Positions 32,375-41,106 of a stretch of DNA of 41,247 nucleotides are shown here, piece after piece. The translations under genes were made by a program, and so were the position numbers. The stretch lies in NCBI GenBank assembly GCA_025360585.1, contig JANYBW010000036.1, positions 1-41,247 of the forward strand, read 5' to 3'. Every line of letters starts with the position of its first letter. The stretch's first letter is position 1. The notes below the pieces were generated by a model, which had not been told where the DNA came from, did not search any database, and saw only the letters and a list, made by a program, of their open reading frames with translations. Origin of the DNA: Actinomycetes bacterium. GTDB taxonomy: Bacteria > Actinomycetota > Acidimicrobiia > IMCC26256 > PALSA-610.

Positions 32375-33231
32375 AAGACTTCACTCACGTCGTCGCCAAA
32401 GCGGCGAAAAATGATCCAGCCCAGGGTCAACGACGCGAACGAGATCAGCACCAGCACGCCCATGGAAAACGCAGACGGCATGCGTAGCCAGTAGACGGCG
32501 TCGCGAGTCGCTTTCACGAACTGATGCATCGGATTCAAATTCACAAGCTGTTTGATCGCTGGGTGATGTGCGATCACGGACTCTGGATACACGATCGGGG
32601 TGGCGTAGAACATCAAGTTCATGAGCACCGCGACCAAGTACGCGATATCGCGCAGGTATACGTTCGCAACGCTCAGGGCGAGCCCAATTCCAAATGCGAA
32701 GATAGCTACTAAAGCCAACAAGATCGGCAGTAACAGCATCGCCCATCCGAGGTTGCCAAGGATGGCCATAACGAGGATCAAGATCATCGATTCGATGAGC
32801 GCCTGGCTCATAGCGACGATCATATTGGCGGCGGGCGCACACTCTGGAGGGAAGCACACTTTCTTGAGTAGAGGACCCGCAGCGATCAGCGACGTCATGG
32901 AACCGTTGACGACAGCACTAAAGAAGTTCCAGATCACGAGGCCTGCGAAGAGGTACATCGTAAAATTGTTGAATTCGCCTTTAACTGTCGTTACTTTGGC
33001 GTTAAACAGAACTCCGAATACGACTGCGTAGGTGGCGAGCGTGGCCGCCGGATTTAGCAGTGACCACAACCATCCGAGAACGCTACGTTTGTACCTGGAC
33101 TTCAGCTCGCGCTGTGCCAGGTTACCTACCAGTCCTCGGTAGGTCCAAAGATCGTTAACGAGCGACACGGCTCCGGCAAAGGGTTGGGCGCGCCCGAAAT
33201 TTCGAAGCGTCGCAGCGGCTGATTCGAGCAT
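32371..33231 (-). CDS. wzm: Polysaccharide ABC-2 exporter permease
   Basis: This 286-residue permease of the Wzm/TagG type has a cytoplasmic start followed by YRGLVGNLAQRELKSRYKRS and VLGWLWSLLNPAATLATYAV, the family signature, then six membrane helices (FNNFTMYLFAGLVIWNFFSA, ALIESMILILVMAILGNLGW and so on) and the amphipathic motif LNLMFYATPIVYPES before the last two helices. It forms the membrane channel with the Wzt-type ATPase, whose ATG overlaps its stop. The start is uncertain: ATG 33231 is chosen; TATAGT lies one base upstream of it, too close to be its -10 box, so a shorter form is possible. Divergent from the YfhO-type gene. Confidence 0.88.
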   Translation of the reverse strand: MLESAAATLRNFGRAQPFAGAVSLVNDLWTYRGLVGNLAQRELKSRYKRSVLGWLWSLLNPAATLATYAVVFGVLFNAKVTTVKGEFNNFTMYLFAGLVIWNFFSAVVNGSMTSLIAAGPLLKKVCFPPECAPAANMIVAMSQALIESMILILVMAILGNLGWAMLLLPILLALVAIFAFGIGLALSVANVYLRDIAYLVAVLMNLMFYATPIVYPESVIAHHPAIKQLVNLNPMHQFVKATRDAVYWLRMPSAFSMGVLVLISFASLTLGWIIFRRFGDDVSEVL

Positions 33232-33309
33232 CACTATAGCGGTGGCGGTCGATAAAAATACGCATGACTGAAGGTTCGACTGATCGCGAGTTCCCTCCAG
33301 GCTGCGTTG

Positions 33310-33322
33310 TACAGTCGCCCGT
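33310..33322 (+). promoter_or_regulatory. Probable leaderless -10 box of the YfhO-type gene
   Basis: TACAGT (33310-33315), preceded by TG one base upstream, lies 7 nt before ATG 33323 and there is no ribosome binding site. Same hexamer and spacing as the minus-strand promoter at 4285-4280. Confidence 0.5.
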
Positions 33323-36091
33323 ATGTCAGAGAAGCCGGATCCGAATGTTGATCTGGCTCGTCGCAAATCTGTGACCCTTGCGCGGGTCGCTCTGGCGTCG
33401 ATCATTGCGTTTGGCGCGATCGGCATCGGATCGGCGCTGTGGGGCGGGAGCGTGTTTCACAGCGCGGACCTGTTGCAGGCTTACGCTCCGTACCAAGATT
33501 CTGCGCCTGAGGGGTATCAGCCACAGCGGCCGTGCGTGAGCGACCCAGTCGACAACGTACTGCCCGCATCTGTTGAGCTGCGTCGCAAGGCGAGTCACGG
33601 AGCGTTTGCTCAGTGGGATTCTTTTGCCGGCGGCGGCGCGCCGTTGGGAAGCGTCCCAAGTTTCGCGGCGTTGTCGCCCTTGTCGATTCCTGCCTGGATA
33701 CTCCCACCGTGGTTGGCGCCCGCATATATCAAGGTATTTGAGATCGGATTTGGAGCGCTGGGACTATTTCTTTTCCTGCGACGCCTTTTCCTCACCAAGG
33801 CAGCAGCCCTAACGGGTGGATTGATCTTTGTTTCATCGGGTTTTCTGGTTGTCTGGACAAACTGGCCGCAAACTCGCACGGCAACGCTCATACCGTGGAT
33901 CTTTTGGGCCATTGAACGGTTCGTCCAGCGGCGAAGCCTGCGAGACGCGGTGCCCATTTCGATCGCAGTCGCCGCGATGTTTTTAGGAGGATTTCCATCG
34001 GTCACCGGCTTCACGCTTTACGCTGCGGTTCCGTACCTCATCCTCCGTTGCTTGTGTGAGATCCGCACCCTCGAACGTTTCGTGCAAATCGGCATCGGAC
34101 TCGCAGCGATCCTCGCAGGCGCGGGTTTGGTCGCGTTCCAGCTGCTTCCATTTTCGGCCCAGCTAGCGTCGTTGCATATCAACCGGGGAAGCACACATGG
34201 TATTCATCCTCCGCTCAGTGCGCTAGTAACTCTTTTCGCTCCGAACGCATTCGGCGCATGCGGTCGTCCCGGCTATTTCGGGCCGCAGAATCAGATCGAG
34301 GTGGTTGCGTTTGTCGGAGCGGCAGCGTTGATTCTGGTCGGGCTCGCAATATTGCGTGGACCCAGTCCGAAGGTTCCGCGCGGCGTGTTGGGCTTCTTCA
34401 GCGTCGCTACGGTGATGGCCTGTGGGTTTGGTTGGACGAGCCAAGGCATCGCATTCGCACAAAAATTTCCGATCTTTTCCGATAATCCTGTTAACCGCTT
34501 GCGTGCCGACATCGGTTTTTTCTTGGCCGTAATCGCCGCGATCGGATTCGACCGGCTGCAACGCAACCCAGCAGCAAATTCGCACCGAAGGTGGCGGATC
34601 GAGTTGATCGGCTGGGTGGGCGCAGCGCTCGCCACAATCGTATTGGTGTATCGAAACCACATTGCCTATGACCATTTTGCCGCGTACCGGTTCTGGGATA
34701 TGGGTATTCCGCTCATGGTTGGAGCCTTTGCTTGTGTGCTTGTACTCGCCGCAGGCACGACGCGTTTCAATCGGCTCATCGGACGAATCCCGGCGTTGAT
34801 TCCAGGCATCATCGTGGTGATCGTGCTGGTTGAGAGCGCGACTTTTGCCCGTGGGTTTTGGCCCCATATCGACCGCAAGTTCTTCTACCCAACGACATCG
34901 ACCCACGAATTCCTCCGCGCCAATTCGCGTGGAGGCGAGCGCTACGTCGCGACTGGGCTCACCATGAATCCCGGCGTGAACGTCTATTACGGGCTATCCA
35001 CGCCAAACGGCCATGGCTTTGTCGCTCCGCGCTGGACGGAGCTGCTCCGGGCCATCGATCCACCGATCGGCAAGTTCACATTTACGATGTTTGAGTCGCA
35101 GCTCGAACTGGCGCGCGTACAGTCTTCCATTCTGGACCGAATGGCAGCGGCATGGTTGGTCACCGATCCGCGCGAGCCGCTCTACGGTACAATCGTTGCC
35201 GCACCCGCAGCGGACACGACGCGCGTCCTCGCCGTCGACGCAGCAATCGAACTCCCAGTGACGCAACAACGATTGCGGGGTGTCGGGGTCGTCATCAACA
35301 CGACTACAGCGCTACAGCGGCCAGCCTGGTTGCACATCGATCTCCTCGATGCGCAGCGCAAGGTGCTGGCAACAAATCGTCGAAGGATCGGAACGGAAAT
35401 TCACGACGGCCCGTTCGTGGTCGCGGAGTTAGGAGAACACTTCAGCGAATCGGTGGTCTCGCTTCGTTTGAGGTTGGAAGGACACGGCACAGTCACGCTG
35501 GCGTCGGATCGAAATCGCCAGCCGGTAATCACATACGTAACGGCAGCCGACGATCATCTGGAGTTGCGCAGCGTTGGGCCCGCGAACGTGTGGCGACGCT
35601 CGACCGCGCTCGCGAGGGTCCGGTGGGCTTCGTCCGTACAAATGCTCCCGAACGCAGAACAGCGCATCGCGTGGCTCGCCGGGGCACCAAGACCAGAGGT
35701 CATCGCCGTAGACCGAACGGTACAAATGCCGAGCGGCAAGCCAGCGCTCATTACGCGAGCTGACACTGATGGCGATCACCGCCGGATCGATGTCGTCGCC
35801 GAAGGAAGTGGGTATGTAGTGATCTCGGACGCTCTTACGCAGGGCTGGAACGCCACCGTTGATGGGCGATCACGCTCAATGGTTGTAGCGGACCATGCCA
35901 TGGTCGCAGTGTTTGTCACTCGGGGCCGGCACACGATCGTGTTGAGCTACAACCCTCCGCGTCAGAAAGTCGGTCTGTTCATCACTGGCGGAACCGTGAC
36001 CGCGTTATTCGCCGCAAGTTTCGTGCGCCGCCGTCGCTCTTTGAATGACGACCCGCGCATATCGGAGCTCCGCGATCTTCGAGCTACGTAG
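33323..36091 (+). CDS. YfhO-family polytopic membrane protein
   Basis: This 922-residue protein has a short cytoplasmic start, a first helix, then the conserved outside loop DLLQAYAPYQDSAP and FAQWDSFAGGGAPLGSVPS, which match the DxxxxYxP...WxxxxxxGxP pattern of YfhO and related GT-C-type glycosyltransferases. About 12-13 helices follow to near residue 515. A large extracytoplasmic domain (about 520-895) comes next, with the YfhO tail YVVISDALTQGWNATVDGRS, then a last helix and a basic end. YfhO in Gram-positives adds sugars to teichoic acids outside the cell. Here it probably decorates the glycan exported by the divergent ABC operon (inference from context). It ends on a 16-bp palindrome. 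Confidence 0.87.
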   Translation: MSEKPDPNVDLARRKSVTLARVALASIIAFGAIGIGSALWGGSVFHSADLLQAYAPYQDSAPEGYQPQRPCVSDPVDNVLPASVELRRKASHGAFAQWDSFAGGGAPLGSVPSFAALSPLSIPAWILPPWLAPAYIKVFEIGFGALGLFLFLRRLFLTKAAALTGGLIFVSSGFLVVWTNWPQTRTATLIPWIFWAIERFVQRRSLRDAVPISIAVAAMFLGGFPSVTGFTLYAAVPYLILRCLCEIRTLERFVQIGIGLAAILAGAGLVAFQLLPFSAQLASLHINRGSTHGIHPPLSALVTLFAPNAFGACGRPGYFGPQNQIEVVAFVGAAALILVGLAILRGPSPKVPRGVLGFFSVATVMACGFGWTSQGIAFAQKFPIFSDNPVNRLRADIGFFLAVIAAIGFDRLQRNPAANSHRRWRIELIGWVGAALATIVLVYRNHIAYDHFAAYRFWDMGIPLMVGAFACVLVLAAGTTRFNRLIGRIPALIPGIIVVIVLVESATFARGFWPHIDRKFFYPTTSTHEFLRANSRGGERYVATGLTMNPGVNVYYGLSTPNGHGFVAPRWTELLRAIDPPIGKFTFTMFESQLELARVQSSILDRMAAAWLVTDPREPLYGTIVAAPAADTTRVLAVDAAIELPVTQQRLRGVGVVINTTTALQRPAWLHIDLLDAQRKVLATNRRRIGTEIHDGPFVVAELGEHFSESVVSLRLRLEGHGTVTLASDRNRQPVITYVTAADDHLELRSVGPANVWRRSTALARVRWASSVQMLPNAEQRIAWLAGAPRPEVIAVDRTVQMPSGKPALITRADTDGDHRRIDVVAEGSGYVVISDALTQGWNATVDGRSRSMVVADHAMVAVFVTRGRHTIVLSYNPPRQKVGLFITGGTVTALFAASFVRRRRSLNDDPRISELRDLRAT

Positions 36092-36095
36092 CTCG
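36080..36095. repeat. Perfect 16-bp palindrome covering the YfhO stop codon
   Basis: CGAGCTACGTAGCTCG is fully self-complementary and contains the TAG stop (36089-36091). It lies at a convergent gene junction. With no loop it is a poor hairpin; it may be a protein-binding site or part of a bidirectional terminator with the GC-rich stretch that follows (36100-36125). Confidence 0.7.
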
Positions 36096-36111
36096 GGTTG
36101 CGAGCGGCCCG

Positions 36112-36402
36112 CTAATTGCGGGTCCGGGAATAGATGGAACGTACACCAGCAGTCCATCGAAACAACTTGGTCGATCGGAGTGTGACGAGAGCGGCAGCGT
36201 CTCGCTGCGCACTGTCGCTCAGCGATTCATAACGCTGTATCGCCTCGGCAGCTTTTTCTCGGGCGATGTGTGCCGACTGCTCTGCTAGCTGCAGTTGTTC
36301 GCTCATTCTGATGTTCGCGGCAAGTGCGGACGCGAGCTGCACGTCGAGTGAATCCGCGTCTCCGACGTTTTTATCGTTGCTCACAGTGCCTGCCGTTTCC
36401 AT
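36112..36402 (-). CDS. Small coiled-coil protein (96 residues) behind the fusion glycosyltransferase
   Basis: METAGTVSNDKNVGDADSLD is followed by a helix with heptad spacing (VQLASALAANIRMSEQLQLA, AEQSAHIAREKAAEAIQRYE) and the end LRSTKLFRWTAGVRSIYSRT. The STKxFRWTxxxRxIY end is the same kind of S-x(3)-W-R-x(2)-PLR module seen at the ends of polysaccharide glycosyltransferases. AAGGA sits 6 nt before ATG 36402. It is 81 nt downstream of the GT-A/GT4 fusion gene, on the same strand. It is the second stand-alone coil of this type in the locus (the other at 30754-31056), with little direct sequence identity. Function unknown; a scaffold for glycosyltransferases is plausible. Confidence 0.7.
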   Translation of the reverse strand: METAGTVSNDKNVGDADSLDVQLASALAANIRMSEQLQLAEQSAHIAREKAAEAIQRYESLSDSAQRDAAALVTLRSTKLFRWTAGVRSIYSRTRN

Positions 36403-36483
36403 GTTGCGTCCTTACGCTGAGTGTTGGAACGTGTCGAGGACTGATGCTGATTGTCCGTTCCGATCCGAAGTGGGCGAAACGAA

Positions 36484-38859
36484 TCATCGAGCGCGCATCG
36501 CTGTGAGCCGAGCATCGACGTCGGCTGCAGAACGCTCAAGCGACTGCGACATAAGCACGCGGTCGCGTGCGCGGAGCCCGAGAGCTGCGGCAAAGTCGCG
36601 CTTTTCGAAGACGGTTCGCATGTGCTCTGCTGCGACTTCAAGATTCGGCTCGGCCCACAATGCGTCTGGCGCATAAGGAGCGTTCCCCTTGCCGACGGGC
36701 ACGAGATCGAATGGAACGATCATTGCTGAGTCGGCGTCCATAAAGTCCATGTTGCCGGAGTATCCGGTAGCGATCACCGGCTTGCCAGCCGCCATCGCCG
36801 CCGCCATCCCAAGACCAAATCCTTCGGACCGGTGCAAGGATACGAAACAATCAGAAAGCTCCAGCATTGCTTGGACGACGTCGCTCGCCACATAACCATC
36901 GTGAAAGGTGATGTCCGGACGATGCGCAATCGCTTGGGTCACACGATCAACTTCTACTACGTGTTCTTTTCCATTGATCGACTTCAGTACGAGTGCTGCG
37001 CCATCGTCGGGGCCAAAAGCTGCGCAATACGCTTCGATAACTCCGCTTGGATTTTTACGGTCGAACACGGAGTGGAAATCGAAATTGAAGTGGAATACAA
37101 ATTGATCGGGAAAACCGATGTGAGATCTACGAAACGGGGTGGGAGCCATCGGTGCCGAAACCGGCAGAACAACGTGGTGGACGGGAATGGGCGAGACTGC
37201 CTCGATTGCCCGCTGCGTAAATCGGCTCGACACCCAGACTTCATCCACGAACTCGAATGACTTTTTGCTGTGCTGAGGGAACTGTTCAATTTCCCAAAAC
37301 CAAAGACCTATTCGCCGGCCGCCACGCGTGCTTCGGTCTCCGACGTTGAAGCGCGCGCTCGCCACGGAATCAGCATTGACGCAATACAGTGTGTCGTGAT
37401 AGTGAAGCTGTGCATGTACCGGTCGTTCAAGAGCGTGGCCGTCGCGCGAGTTATGGGTAGTGACGGCCACCATGGCGGTCGGAGTGCCAGTGCTTTCGAT
37501 TGCCCGACTCATGCGTCGGCCCGCTTCGCCTACTCCGAGTTCGGCAGAAAAGTAGCCGACGACGTTAATGCCAGGCGTCGGAGATATCGGCGCGCCGGGC
37601 CCGGTCCCGACCGCAGCGTTCTGGCGCATTTGCGGGTCGAAACCAGCGTCGTCGTAGGCCTCCCGAGATCCGAAATCGTGACGCATCCAGAGGTGGTACT
37701 GCTCCGCGTCGATCCCTGCGGGATCAGGAAAGGCAGCACGAAGATCGGGGCGGCTCGCCCACAAGGCCCGATGAAAGGGCGTGAGGCCGAGATCGCGCCG
37801 CGAACGGGGCGAAGCCAGCAGCCATTGAGCGAAGGCGGCGCCACCATCGGAGTCCAATGGTGCCGGCGGAGGTGGTACCTCAAACTCGAGCGATTCAGTG
37901 ATTCCTGCTCGATATGCGCAGCGAACGAGTTCGTTTAGCTTGAGCCCGTTTCGGAGCGTGCTGAAACCGTACGGCGCTTTACGGCGCTCGCGGTGTCCGT
38001 AAGCTATTAATCGTTGGCCGTATTCATCGCACAACGTGCGGACGATCGGCATGTTGGAGAGCAGACAGCGAGGACGTGGTTCTGCGTGGGAAGACAAACG
38101 CCACGGGATTTCAGGATCGTAACCACTGAAATGAAAGAATCGCAGTGGTGAACCGTTCGCTAGAAATACGCCGTCAGGATCAACGGTCAACGGTCGTTCG
38201 TGAGCATTCCAGTACGCGACGTTGAAACCGGGGTCACGCAGTACATGACAATCGAACAGACTGGGAACCCAGTCGATCCAACGCTGATCCGTGAACAGGG
38301 CTTCGGCGAGATCAACGACCGCGTCCATGCGCAGTCGCTCGTGCCACCATGCGAGAAATTCCGTTGCTTTCTTTCCGACGCAACAAAAGCCGAGATTGAA
38401 CAATCCCGAATGCATCAGAGCACTTTCGCTTGGATCGCAGCGGTCGCGCGGCATCGGCTCCAAGACATGCGGCGTCAACACGATCCCAACGCTCGCGGCA
38501 ATTTCGAAGACCTCTGGAAACGGCTGTAACACCAAGATATCGGGATCGAGGTAACAGACCGCAGCGGTGGGGTCGGAATCTCGTTCTAGCAGCGTCTGGA
38601 GTAAAGCTGGTTTGAGTGCAGTGGCGAATTCCATGACTGAGTACATGGCCGCCATTTGCTGCCACTCTCGGTCTTGCAGACCCAAATCGTTTGGGAGGTA
38701 CATCCTCCCCAATGCACTTGGGTAGTGCTCTCGATCTGCTTCAGATCCGTCGATGACCAGTGTTACGAAGGTTGCGCCGGGATGCGCCGCCAAGAAGGAC
38801 TCGGCAACGATGCGCGCTTGAGCTAAATAGTTGCGCGCGCAAATCGTTGCCCCAATCAT
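36484..38859 (-). CDS. Fusion glycosyltransferase: GT-A domain plus GT4 domain
   Basis: This 791-residue cytoplasmic enzyme has an N-terminal GT-A-type domain (1-300) that begins GATICARNYLAQARIVAESF and has a DxD motif, DPD, at 105-107 (CYLDPDILVL), followed by LFTDQRWIDWVPSLF and FFHFSGYDPEIPW, as in glycogenin/GT8-like nucleotide-sugar transferases. A linker with many short motifs (FHRALWASRPDLRAAFPDPA) leads to a C-terminal GT-B/GT4 domain (about 430-791) starting INVVGYFSAELGVGEAGRRM and carrying the donor-site motif HRSEGFGLGMAAAMAAGKPV with Glu, then TGYSGNMDF. Two different catalytic centres in one chain suggest addition of two sugars in sequence. Start ATG 38859 has TAAGGT 6 nt upstream and no ribosome binding site. 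Confidence 0.88.
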   Translation of the reverse strand: MIGATICARNYLAQARIVAESFLAAHPGATFVTLVIDGSEADREHYPSALGRMYLPNDLGLQDREWQQMAAMYSVMEFATALKPALLQTLLERDSDPTAAVCYLDPDILVLQPFPEVFEIAASVGIVLTPHVLEPMPRDRCDPSESALMHSGLFNLGFCCVGKKATEFLAWWHERLRMDAVVDLAEALFTDQRWIDWVPSLFDCHVLRDPGFNVAYWNAHERPLTVDPDGVFLANGSPLRFFHFSGYDPEIPWRLSSHAEPRPRCLLSNMPIVRTLCDEYGQRLIAYGHRERRKAPYGFSTLRNGLKLNELVRCAYRAGITESLEFEVPPPPAPLDSDGGAAFAQWLLASPRSRRDLGLTPFHRALWASRPDLRAAFPDPAGIDAEQYHLWMRHDFGSREAYDDAGFDPQMRQNAAVGTGPGAPISPTPGINVVGYFSAELGVGEAGRRMSRAIESTGTPTAMVAVTTHNSRDGHALERPVHAQLHYHDTLYCVNADSVASARFNVGDRSTRGGRRIGLWFWEIEQFPQHSKKSFEFVDEVWVSSRFTQRAIEAVSPIPVHHVVLPVSAPMAPTPFRRSHIGFPDQFVFHFNFDFHSVFDRKNPSGVIEAYCAAFGPDDGAALVLKSINGKEHVVEVDRVTQAIAHRPDITFHDGYVASDVVQAMLELSDCFVSLHRSEGFGLGMAAAMAAGKPVIATGYSGNMDFMDADSAMIVPFDLVPVGKGNAPYAPDALWAEPNLEVAAEHMRTVFEKRDFAAALGLRARDRVLMSQSLERSAADVDARLTAMRAR

Positions 38860-38871
38860 CGTGTCACCTTA
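38860..38871 (-). promoter_or_regulatory. Probable leaderless -10 box of the fusion glycosyltransferase
   Basis: On the minus strand TAAGGT (38871-38866), preceded directly by TG, an extended -10, lies 6 nt before ATG 38859. Confidence 0.45.
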
Positions 38872-38936
38872 CAGGCGACGCGATGTCCGTTCGCAGTCCG
38901 AGCAACTGCCTGCGGCATTGCACTTGCGTCCGCCCG

Positions 38937-41051
38937 TTACAGCTGTTCCACGACCGCGCGTGCAGCGACGATAGGGCCACACGCTTGGTCTAGCTGGGCC
39001 CGTGCATCCGAGAGTCGGGTCAGAATCGTGGTGCCCCTGGGAATCTTTGTGAGCAACTTGCACAATGCATCGCGAGACGCGCCCCCTGTATAGGCCCAGG
39101 TATTCAAGGCGGCGGCATCCGCTTCAGCGCCGGCGCCCCAGGTCGCTGAGGCCTCGCCGGGGAGCGCGTGCTCTTGCCATCGAAGGACCACCCAGAAGTT
39201 CATCAACCGGTCCTCGCCGTAGCCATCGGGGCTCCAATTCCAAAAAAGGAACGGGGACGACCGATCCATCTGCGAGAGTAGCGCTGCCGTCGAGGTTGCA
39301 GAAGGGCGCTGTAGGCCGGACCAGAGCTGCGCGTAGACATTCTCACCTCTCACGATGGTCGGAGACACCCAGAGCGCGCCGAGGAGGACAAAAGTTGCAC
39401 CGATCGGAGCGAGGCTGCGGACGATTCTCGCACCGGGTGCCAGCGTCACGAGACGGACCAGCGGGACGAAGAGAAGCCACACTGTGCAAAGAGCAAGCAT
39501 CAGCATTAGCTTCATGGCGTAATAGGTCCACGCTCCGCGTGCCCCAGAGTGCGTGGAGCTCACGAGACTCTGGATCCACAGGGTTTCAACAATGCCGGCG
39601 AGGACAACGGCTTCGACAGCGATGATCGCCTGCCAAGTCCGCCGGTCACGCTGCGGTAGCACCAACATGAGTCCCAACATGGCGATGAGAAAGAGAGGCC
39701 ACTTCGCCATGTCTGAAAACGCTCCTGGGGTGGCAAGGGACGTCTTCACTTGCGCCCAGTTCGTTGACAAGACTCCGATGGTAAACAGGCATGCGAGCAC
39801 TGCTGCACCGAGAGCAAGTCGATCACTAAGAGCGCCGAACCGAGGTCCCTCGCGCCAGGAGGCGCTGACCAGGAACGCTATACCGATCAGGACCATCGGC
39901 GTGACAACAAGAGGGGGCCAGCTCAGTAAGAGGATGATCACTGAACCACTGAGCAGTAGGAGCCCGGGAGGTGATGGCCTTTTGAGCCACTCAATCCCGA
40001 TCATGATGGTGGCGAGCGTTAACGCTACGCACGGCATGACGTTTGCCGCGCCGCCCGCGAGAACGGGGTAGAGCGCAGCGGAGGAGTAAGCGAACGTCGA
40101 GCAGGCCAGGGCCAGGATCACTACTGCGAGCGGTGGCCATCGTCGACCACTGAGACGAACAGGCTGGAGCTGCAGCAGCACCAGTCCGAGCAGCACGGCG
40201 ACGCAGATGATGTTCACCAAGAGGAAGTGAGACAGTCCGAGGATCTGCACGTTGAAATTCGCGCCGGGGGTCCCGCCGCGGCTCGGCCCCGACATCATGA
40301 CGAGTGCTCCGACCCCATCGGTCAGAGCTGGGTAATGCTTGAAATCGGAGAGAGCAAGACCGCCATGGGACATGAACCCGCGGATGATGTTGACGTGATC
40401 GGCGCCGTCACCACCCATCACGGCAGCCATGAGGATGAACTTGTTCTTCACGTTGAGTATGAGGGCTCCGATGAATACTGGACCAGAGACCAGGAGCACC
40501 ATTGCCGGCGCGAGACCTGGCCTTGCCGCGGGGAGTTCAGGGGCTGCCGCGAACGAGCCGCCTGGCTCCTTTACCTTGCGTGCACCCATGGAAAGCACCA
40601 AGCCGAGCGCGATCGGTACGAGCAAGAAGAAGTCGGCCTCGTACCAGGTGATCGCTGAATCCTGAACGAACCGGATGGCGATCAGGCATCCAGCGAGCAC
40701 CCCGAACTCGGTTATCACCGCCGCGGCCCATGCAGCGGGTCCCATGAATAGCGACCTTCGGCAGGATCCAATGGCAATGGTGATGACGCCGGACAGCAGG
40801 AGGAGGCCGCCAATCCCTATGAGGTAGTAGCCAAGGGCGATGCCCAAGACTGCCCCTTCGACGAAAAGGACCCTGAGCAACCAGGACTGTGGAGGGTCGT
40901 GATCGACCTTTGAAATGGGGCCCTGTGCATGTTCGATAGGCGATTTACCCAATTCAAGTTTCGACCGGCCCCTCAGACCAGGTGAGCCGACCCCTCCTTG
41001 CGTTGTGCGCCCGCCATTCGATGAACCGCCAGGTCCTAGCGTCGGTTCCAT
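38937..41051 (-). CDS. Large polytopic membrane protein, possible GT-C-type
   Basis: This protein of about 704 residues has a hydrophilic Gly/Ser/Pro-rich start (EPTLGPGGSSNGGRTTQGGV, up to residue ~60), then around 13 hydrophobic helices (such as LLRVLFVEGAVLGIALGYYL, LPVLAGGAANVMPC and SGSVIILLLSWPPLVVTPMV) and a 150-residue extracytoplasmic end (YAQLWSGLQRPSATSTAALL...). GGDGADHVNIIRGFMSHGG and LSDFKHYPALTDGVGAL between helices resemble the first outer loop of GT-C-type sugar transferases, where an acidic residue is catalytic. Family not named with confidence. To the eye its codon choice differs from its neighbours (fewer TCG/CGA, more GAG/AGG). Start uncertain: ATG 41051 or GTG 41066. It belongs by position to the polysaccharide locus. 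Confidence 0.7.
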   Translation of the reverse strand: MEPTLGPGGSSNGGRTTQGGVGSPGLRGRSKLELGKSPIEHAQGPISKVDHDPPQSWLLRVLFVEGAVLGIALGYYLIGIGGLLLLSGVITIAIGSCRRSLFMGPAAWAAAVITEFGVLAGCLIAIRFVQDSAITWYEADFFLLVPIALGLVLSMGARKVKEPGGSFAAAPELPAARPGLAPAMVLLVSGPVFIGALILNVKNKFILMAAVMGGDGADHVNIIRGFMSHGGLALSDFKHYPALTDGVGALVMMSGPSRGGTPGANFNVQILGLSHFLLVNIICVAVLLGLVLLQLQPVRLSGRRWPPLAVVILALACSTFAYSSAALYPVLAGGAANVMPCVALTLATIMIGIEWLKRPSPPGLLLLSGSVIILLLSWPPLVVTPMVLIGIAFLVSASWREGPRFGALSDRLALGAAVLACLFTIGVLSTNWAQVKTSLATPGAFSDMAKWPLFLIAMLGLMLVLPQRDRRTWQAIIAVEAVVLAGIVETLWIQSLVSSTHSGARGAWTYYAMKLMLMLALCTVWLLFVPLVRLVTLAPGARIVRSLAPIGATFVLLGALWVSPTIVRGENVYAQLWSGLQRPSATSTAALLSQMDRSSPFLFWNWSPDGYGEDRLMNFWVVLRWQEHALPGEASATWGAGAEADAAALNTWAYTGGASRDALCKLLTKIPRGTTILTRLSDARAQLDQACGPIVAARAVVEQL

Positions 41052-41106
41052 CTCGATATCTTGCACGAAGGTACCGGGCGCTTCGGAATCGAGCAGGGCG
41101 CGCCCT

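Noticed and set aside
37270-37938. 222-codon plus-strand frame inside the fusion glycosyltransferase
   Set aside because: Arg/Ala-rich shadow of a well-supported gene on the minus strand.
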